A stretch of DNA of 64,000 nt, from NCBI GenBank assembly GCA_013350335.1, contig CM023539.1:29009043-29073042 (forward strand), read 5' to 3'. Shown here one piece after another: positions 57,957 to 64,000 of this stretch. This DNA comes from Chimonanthus salicifolius. Its lineage: Eukaryota > Streptophyta > Magnoliopsida > Laurales > Calycanthaceae. A program made the translations under genes and the position numbers. The notes below the pieces were generated by a model, which saw nothing but the letters and a program-made list of their open reading frames with translations, was not told the origin of the DNA and did not search any database. How positions within the stretch are numbered: position 1 is the first letter of the stretch; the number at the start of each line of letters is the position of its first letter.

Positions 57957-58955
57957 GGGTTCGGCCACCTTGAATGGCCGAACCACATGAAATTATTTGG
58001 TTAAATTGATGGTTTTGAAGACTATAAACCATGCAAAAACCATGGAGATTGTACATATTTTAATGGACAAAAGATGTAAGCTAAAAAGGTCCAAATCATG
58101 GGCATCGGGTTCGGCCACCTTAGATGGCCAAACCCCATGAATATATTTGATGTTTTGGTATGGTTTTTCGAGAGTTAAAAGCCATACCAATGGTGGATGG
58201 TTGTTATGTTATTTAAATGGACTTAAGGTGTTTAAAAAATGAAGATAAAGTGTATATATTGGGTCGGCCAATATATGGCTGAACCATGTATTGATCATAG
58301 TTGAAATAGCATGTCAAAACCATGAGTAATCATGGAGAGTATTGAACCAAATGAACCATAGGGTTCGGCCATGGGTATGGTCGAACCCCATGGACCATTT
58401 TATATGGATTTAAAGGATGGAAAGGATGGTGAGATTTATGGACTATTTTGTTGAATTAAAGGGGTTCTAAGTGAACATTTGGACAAGGCATGGGTCAGCC
58501 ATTTCATGGCCGAACCATGGTGTTCTATGGCTAAGTTATGACAAAGAGATTCAAATGTGAAAGCCATAGGGTTCAGCCATATGTATGGCCGAACCCCATG
58601 GACCAAGGTTTTGGTGTTATGAATCAATTTCATGGAAATAATTGGTGGTTTTAAAGTTTATGCATGATAAAATTATCTATTGGTGGCAATGGCAAATTTG
58701 TGAATAAGTGTAACAATCAAGAGATGAAAGAGGGGACTTAAGTACATAAGTGAGGTTCGGCCAAGATGTATGGCCAAACCCCACTTATAAATATTTTTGG
58801 ATATTGATTTTAATGGGCTGTTTTAATGAAGCTAGTGGATGGAATTATTAAATCAAGGGATTTGATTTGGGGACTTTAAAACAATGACAAAAAAGGAAAA
58901 AAAAAGGGACCAACTTAGATGATGAGGTTCGGCCATGTTAAATGGCCAAACCCCA
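57957..58955. repeat. Second set of dispersed GGTTCGGCCA palindromes
   Basis: Copies start near 57957, 58108, 58261, 58361, 58491, 58570, 58754 and 58926, spaced 79-184 bp. Arms are GGGTTCGGCCA and TGGCCGAACCC or TGGCCAAACCCC; centres differ in sequence and slightly in length. Same motif as at 57-2914 in the two other long LTR pieces. Confidence 0.85.
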
Positions 58956-59256
58956 TTCAAAGGTATTATGGGATTAAAGTTGATACATGGTTTATGTGAA
59001 TAAGGTGACGGATCTCTTTGACGGCACGCTAGTCCTGATCGGGTAATGCTTGAAAGGAACGGTCACTTAACTGAATTCTCAGTAGGTTTCCTACCTACTT
59101 GTAACCACTATGATGATTAGTTTTATCATGATTTTGATAAGATATGTTGTTATTATTATTATGTTTCAATTGGTTTTTGAATCATGAGATTTATGTACAT
59201 GCTTCATATATTCATTGGCATCTCATGCATGAACATGGGATGATGATTATGGAATG

Positions 59257-59500
59257 CCTCCTTAGGCGATGAGGGTCCCGCCAGGAGTAGTATCATGATG
59301 ATGATAATACATTGGTCTCCTTAGGCGATGCAGGTCCCGCCAGGAGAAATGTTATAATGATGAAAATCACATTGGTCTCCTTAGGCGATGAGGGTCCCGC
59401 CAGGAGAAATATTATGATGATGAGAGCCACATCGGCCTCCTTAGGCGATGAGGGTCCCGCCAGGAGGAATATCATCAAGAAGAAATGAAAGTGTATTGTG
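59257..59500. repeat. 60-bp minisatellite with hairpin core
   Basis: Four units start at CTCCTTAGGCG (about 59258, 59317, 59377, 59437), with a degenerate fifth at 59503. The core is CTCCTTAGGCG, ATGAGGGTC, CCGCCAGGAG: CTCCT pairs with AGGAG and GGCG with CGCC. The spacer ATGATGATGAT varies. It occupies the same LTR position as the 76-80-bp repeat at 1559. Confidence 0.93.
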
Positions 59501-60179
59501 ATTTACCTTGACGATGAGAGTCTCGTCAAGTGATGGCTATGTATATGCATGATGGGAGGGACTCATTACATGTGCATATTTACATAGCATTGATTTACCT
59601 GTTTTGATGACCATATATATTATGATATATGCATGTTTTTATATACCAACCATGTGGTAGCCCTAATAGGAAATCCTACTGGGCTCGTTGATCTAACGCC
59701 CTAATTCTATCCATCGAGGATAATACAGGAAATGGAAAAGGGAAAGAGAAGGTCATGGACCCGGAGGGGAGCCAAGCTTAAACGCTTGATTGATGATTGG
59801 GATATCTTTATTACTGTCTTTTGAGTTATATTTTATGGACATGTAACAACTAGTAAACTTTGCTATGGTTTGTTTATGGTATTGACAATGGATGTTTGGA
59901 TTAAGTTATTTAATAATTGAGACTTGTACTTGCTATTTATTCAGTCTAATTCCGCAGTTAGTCTAGTTTATTCCGCATAACTTGTTTAGTTCCATGTGTG
60001 GTTTGTTATCGTGGATTTAGTCCATGCACACATGGGTGGCCAGTTAAGGGTCGGACTTAGGAAGTCCGAACTTAGCTCACGTCGTGACACCACCAGCTCT
60101 TTTCCAGTGTTATTCTATTATTATTTAAAAAAAAAAAAATTTAGACTCTGATTTCTCGGAGAGGGCGGGGCGTTACAGT

Positions 60180-60191
60180 TGGTATCAGAGC
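60180..60191 (+). other. Primer-binding site for initiator Met-tRNA
   Basis: TGGTATCAGAGC, perfect, two bases after the LTR end. It primes minus-strand DNA synthesis and fixes the element's orientation as plus. Confidence 0.93.
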
Positions 60192-60622
60192 GAAACGGGA
60201 AGTTGAATCATCGAAATAAGATTAAAACGGTTTCATGTCTCACTGACAGATAAGAATCCCAACTGACCGACTCTTCGGAGTCCGCTGACTGGGGGCCGAA
60301 TTAATTTATTTTGAGTGAGTCAGACTGAACAATCAATCTGAGAACGACAATGAAAGATAGCAAAGTAAAGTACAGTCATCATAACTGGACATAACAAACA
60401 TAGCAAAGTAGGATGCACTCCCCTGATATCCCCACACTGAGAAACAAACAATAGGAATTTAGAGATTTTCCCAAAAACAAAAGAAAACAAAGTGTGAAGA
60501 TTTGGCAATTTCCCCAAACAAAGCACATGAGATTATACATGAAAAATCTCCCAAAACCAAGATTGGTTCTTTATTGGAACGGTTGTTGTTGATTTATATG
60601 TTTTATATGTTATGGCACAGAT

Positions 60623-61159
60623 ATGTCAAGCAACGTGGAATATACAAAGTTGTGGGATAAAGGGACACCCAGCTGTCCAATAAACTTGGTGCCTACTTCC
60701 AACAACTCCAGTTTGGAAGTTAATGTGGACTTTCAGGAGGGACCTCCCGAGGAAGATGAAGTGGACCTAGCACTTTTTCCGGAGGATCTTATGGAAGACA
60801 TTCCTTGGATGATGGAACCTCTCAAGGAAATTGAAGAGGATCTAGCACCTTTACCGGAGGATCCTATGGAAGATGTTCCTATAATAATGGAATCAATTGG
60901 GGAGATAGAGCCTGATGTTATGTGTGAGTTGTGTAACCAGGATGGGCACAGCTGCACTTATTGTCCCCACCCTCTGGGAGTGGTTTGCCCGGTTTGTGGA
61001 CTACATGGGCACGGAGAGGCAAGGACTAATTGTCCTTATATTGGAGGACCAGGGGTAATACCCTGCTTGACATGTGGAGTATTGGGACACATGTCGATGA
61101 CATGTCTTGATAATCGCTTCAAGTTTGCTGATGATGCAGGGTCTTCCACGGAAAATTAG
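60623..61159 (+). CDS. Small zinc-knuckle ORF upstream of gag in the gypsy element
   Basis: An intact 178-codon frame lies between the primer site and gag. Residues about 35-95 are very acidic and hold an internal repeat: EVDLALFPEDLMEDIPWMME, then EEDLAPLPEDPMEDVPIIME. Residues about 100-165 hold three CCHC knuckles: CELCNQDGHSCTYC, CPVCGLHGHGEARTNC (HX6C) and CLTCGVLGHMSMTC. Such knuckles usually bind nucleic acid, as in retroviral nucleocapsid. The true gag downstream has its own knuckle (CYHCDQPGHLRRDC), so this is not simply the end of gag. An acidic tract plus triple knuckle could be a nucleic-acid chaperone or regulator, or a captured host zinc-knuckle gene; this is inference. The ATG at 60623 opens the frame with MSSNVEYTKLWDKGTPSC. 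I know of no named family. Confidence 0.7.
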   Translation: MSSNVEYTKLWDKGTPSCPINLVPTSNNSSLEVNVDFQEGPPEEDEVDLALFPEDLMEDIPWMMEPLKEIEEDLAPLPEDPMEDVPIIMESIGEIEPDVMCELCNQDGHSCTYCPHPLGVVCPVCGLHGHGEARTNCPYIGGPGVIPCLTCGVLGHMSMTCLDNRFKFADDAGSSTEN

Positions 61160-61377
61160 GTTATGGGTTAGAAGGAAGAGTGAGAGGAAAGGGGAATATT
61201 TTGTAAGGGTGCATTTTGTTCTTTATAGGTTTTGTTTTAACCCTACCAACCCTTGTACAAAGTTGAAATATGAATATATATAGAATATGCAATTTTATGA
61301 TTCTATGAGGATTTCTAGCATTTAATGTATATTGCGAAGAAAACTAAGCCAATAATGTTTTCATGAATTAGGGAAAG
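61160..61377. other. Untranslated spacer between the zinc-knuckle ORF and gag
   Basis: 218 bases, AT-rich, with TTTTGTAAGG and GTTTTGTTTTAACCC stretches. No promoter or splice site can be firmly identified, though a GTAAG near 61204 could be a donor. Confidence 0.4.
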
Positions 61378-63030
61378 ATGGCACCACAGAAAAAGATCCC
61401 AAAGAATCAGAAGGGAAAGGAGAAAGTATTACAAATTGGATTAGGCGAAGGCGCTTCAAAATGGAAGACCCGACAAGACGATCATGGAAAGGAAAAAGAG
61501 ATATCCTTCATTCCACATGAAGAGGAGTTATCTCAATTTATAAAGGAGAAAGTTGTACGTGACAAAGATGAGGAAGAACCTCAGCATGGGTCTGAGAAAT
61601 CACTCCATGATAAGGAGGAAGAGGAGAACAGCAACAGCGGTGTACATACACCAATACCATATGTGCCGCCTGAACTACAAAGCTTGGTACAAGCTGTAGT
61701 TACTTCCATCCTCCAACAACATCTGAATGGAGGTGGAAGCACAAGTGAGGCCAGTGACCAGAGCATGGTCAGGGACTTCCAACAACAGCGGCCACCTTAT
61801 TTCAAGGGGAGAGAGGGGCCTGTTGGAGCAGAGAACTGGCTGAAGAAAATTTCCCAGATATTGACTCTGCTGAACATCAAGAGTCATGCCCACAAGATCC
61901 TACTGGCCACGTCACAACTGATAGATGACGCTGGTAAGTGGTGGGAAGTAGTGGAGAAACAATAGGCACTTGTGCCAGAAAGGGAGAGAACTGAAATGAC
62001 CTGGGAGCAATTCTCAGCGACGTTCCTGGAACACTATTTCCCGGAGGAGGAGAGGGAACGTCAGACTCAAGCATTTCTGTCATTGGTGCAAGGCTCCATG
62101 ACAGTAGCTGAGTATCACAGGGAATTCTTGAGTTTGTCATGCTATGCGTTTTACATTGTGGACACGGAGTATCGGAAGGCTCACAAGTTCGAGCGTGGGT
62201 TGCGGCCAAACATTAAGGCCAGAGTGACTGTGTTCAAAGCAGCTACGCTGGCGGAAGTGGTCAGCAAAGCTACCATTGTGGAGCAGGAACTAGCGGAGTT
62301 TGTACGAGTTGACAACCGTCAAGCACCGAGTGGGAGGGGTACTTATCAACCCAACAAGAAGTTCCGATCGAACTTCAGCAGACCCTCGCCGTCTGTTGGA
62401 TCTACTGGGGGCTTTCGCCCCAACCAGCCCTCCCAATCTGTAGCAGTCACTCAGGCTTCTAGAGGAGTGAGCACCTGCTACCACTGTGATCAACCGGGTC
62501 ATCTCCGGAGGGATTGTCCAAAACTCAACAGACTTTCATACTCCAGAGGATCGTCTCGTCCACTAGTCAGACCGGTTAACTCCCGAGGAAGCAGAACGTA
62601 TAATCGGGCGAGACGGGCGCCCAACCCTACTGGAGCTGGACGATTATTTACTTTAACTTCTCCAGAAGATGAGGATCATTCGGTGATACAAGTTATGGCG
62701 GTAGTGAGTAGTTCTTATGCATATGCACTATTTGATTCTGGAGTTTCACACTCCTTTATAGCTGCATCATTTATAACTGCTACCGGTACTCTAGTTCAAA
62801 AATTAGCTACAACACTTACAATTGTGTCCCCTATCGGAGACTCGGCATTGGGACTTATATGTACGGCAGTTAACACTGAACTAGCTGGACTCAGATTTGA
62901 GTTCAATTATCTGGTGCTTGACATGGCTGAGTATGATATAATATTCGGCATGGATTGGTTGGCTAAGTTCCAGACCAACATTGACTGTTATCGCCAAAGA
63001 GTGACATTTTGGTCACTCGAAGGAAAGTAA
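61378..63030 (+). pseudogene. gag and protease of the gypsy element, one frame with stops
   Basis: The ATG at 61378 opens a frame that continues in phase through a TAG at 61963-61965 to a TAA at 63028-63030. The N-terminus is basic and charged, then comes the capsid: PPYFKGREGPVGAENWLKKI, DDAGKWWEVVEKQ, TWEQFSATFLEHYFPEEERE, FERGLRPNIKARV. The nucleocapsid knuckle CYHCDQPGHLRRDCP is at about 62477-62521. The aspartic protease has ALFDSGVSHSFI (about 62725-62760) with the catalytic Asp intact, and the usual DMAEYDIIFGMDWLAKF near its end. Gag packages RNA; the protease cuts the polyprotein. The two stops make it non-functional as one protein. Confidence 0.88.
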
Positions 63031-64000
63031 TATGTGGCTCGTGCAGACAAGCAGAGTGGATTGCAGGAAGGGTCGATCCACGTGGTATTGAATAATATCA
63101 TTATAAATAAAGCACCAATTACTGAATTTCCCTTAGTTGTGAAAGAATTTGCGGATGTGTTTCCAAAGGAACTCCCTGGTTTACCGCCTATGAGGGAGAT
63201 CAACTTCGAAAACAAGTTATACCCTGGTACTTCACCAGTGTCTCTACCACACTATCGGATGGCACCAGCAGAGATGTCAGAGCTAAAGAAGCAGATCGAT
63301 GAACTGCTTAGGCTGGGTTGCATCCGGAGCAGCACGTCGTCTTGGGGAGCTCCAGTATTGTTTGTAAAGAAGAAGGGCGGTTCACTTCAGATGTGTGTTG
63401 ATTATCGGAAGCTAAATCAGCTAACAGTTCGGAACAAGTACCCTCTACCCAGGATCGATGATTTATTCGATCAATTGAGGGGTTCCAGCCATTTTTCAAA
63501 GATTGATTTGATGTCTGGTTATCATCAAATACGGGTTAGGGAGGAAGATATAGAGAAAACAGCCTTCAGGACGCTGTATGGACTATATGAGTTTGTAGTC
63601 ATGCCATTTAGACTCACAAATGCACCGGCTGTGTTCATGGACTTAATGAACAAGATCTTCCATCCATATTTGGATCAGTTTGTAATCGTGTTCATTGATG
63701 ATATTCTGATCTATTCCAAGAGTCAGGAGGAACATGCAGAGCATCTACAGATAGTCTTGAATACTTCGAGACAGAACAAGCTATATGTCAAAGCCAGTAA
63801 GTGTGAGTTCTGGCTATCTCAAGTAAATTTCTTGGGACATGTTATATCCGAGAGAGGTATAGCCATGGATCCGGCTAAGGTGGCGGCAGTGAAAGATTAG
63901 AAAGCGCCCAAGAATGTAACCGTAATCCATAGTTTCTTGGGATTGGCTGGTTATTACAGAAGATTTATCATGGATTTTTCCAAAATAGCGTCGCCATTGA
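63031..64000 (+). pseudogene. Reverse transcriptase of the gypsy element, truncated by window end
   Basis: In phase with gag-protease, after the TAA at 63028. It shows [14 protein letters not shown], the RT start [55 protein letters not shown] with the first catalytic Asp, [20 protein letters not shown] and [12 protein letters not shown] with the catalytic Asp pair, all intact. A TAG at 63898-63900 sits where the family has Trp (VKDW). The frame is readable again to 64000 ([12 protein letters not shown]). RNase H, integrase and 3' LTR lie beyond the window. Confidence 0.92.

Larger units (their letters stand above)
56697..60177 (+). mobile_element. 5' LTR (3,481 bp) of a Tekay/Del-like Ty3/gypsy element
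   Basis: Starts TGTAACACCCCAATTTC and ends GGGGCGTTACA; the preceding five bases are GACCC. In order it has GGGTCAA/GGACCC-rich sequence, a purine-rich leader (57760-57825), about eight TTCGGCCA palindromes (57957-58950), a 60-bp hairpin minisatellite (59257-59500), an R-U5-like block and a poly-A stretch at 60128-60140. Followed by a primer site two bases on. LTRs over 3 kb and the order of the internal genes fit the Tekay/Del chromovirus clade; the integrase chromodomain that would prove this is outside the window. Confidence 0.85.

Noticed and set aside
59257..59500. CRISPR-like array (60-bp period, hairpin core)
   Set aside because: Spacers are themselves related repeats (ATGATGATG), there are no cas genes, and the host is a plant; it is an LTR minisatellite.
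60733..60957. Minus-strand 74-codon frame
   Set aside because: Mirror of the acidic repeat in the zinc-knuckle ORF; no independent support.

Overview
This looks like nuclear DNA of a flowering plant, probably a eudicot. It is AT-rich, carries one intronless plant-type EXO70 gene with a pyrimidine-rich leader, and is otherwise almost wholly transposable-element sequence of angiosperm type: Ty1/copia and Ty3/gypsy LTR retrotransposons with initiator-Met-type primer sites, a tRNA-derived SINE, and Mutator-like and hAT-like non-autonomous DNA elements. One 100-N scaffold gap lies at 2989-3088. The species cannot be named from sequence alone.

Layout: 1-2988 holds two minus-sense gypsy LTR pieces, one abutting inside the other. 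3089-3592 is a duplicated, decayed LTR-like repeat. 4590-4758 is a SINE. 6381-8279 is the only confident host gene (EXO70, H-like), with leader and poly(A) signal. 10814-33174 is a layered pile of gypsy LTRs of one family (LTR about 2.0-2.1 kb, TGAT..CAACA, Athila-like primer site), with copia LTRs, other gypsy LTR debris and decayed gag internal regions.

33175-45016 is a three-level nest. A gypsy-type LTR was hit by a short 426-bp solo LTR (duplication GATGA), which was hit by a complete 10.36-kb minus-strand SIRE/Maximus-like copia element (duplication TCCAC, two 1.5-kb LTRs, gag, protease, integrase, RT, RNase H and an extra 414-codon ORF). 45815-49933 is a small DNA transposon split by an hAT-like CCCGA-rich element and by a 3.2-kb solo gypsy LTR (duplication GAAAT) that carries four 321-bp tandem promoter-like units. 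49934-53000 is another LTR with a 50-bp minisatellite and a palindrome-rich 52-62-bp minisatellite, split by a 1.46-kb inverted-terminus insert. 54979-56535 is a 1,557-bp fold-back Mutator-like element with a perfect 9-bp duplication.

56697-64000 is the 5' part of a plus-strand Tekay/Del-like gypsy element: 3.48-kb LTR, primer site, an unusual small ORF with three CCHC zinc knuckles ahead of gag, then gag-protease-RT broken by three stops and cut off by the window end.

No cellular pathway is encoded beyond the exocyst gene; the other coding sequence belongs to retrotransposons and is mostly broken. The most unusual items are the zinc-knuckle ORF upstream of gag, the dispersed TTCGGCCA palindromes in the large gypsy LTRs, the four-fold promoter array, the fold-back element and the extra ORF of the copia element. 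All comparisons were made by eye; no database search was run.
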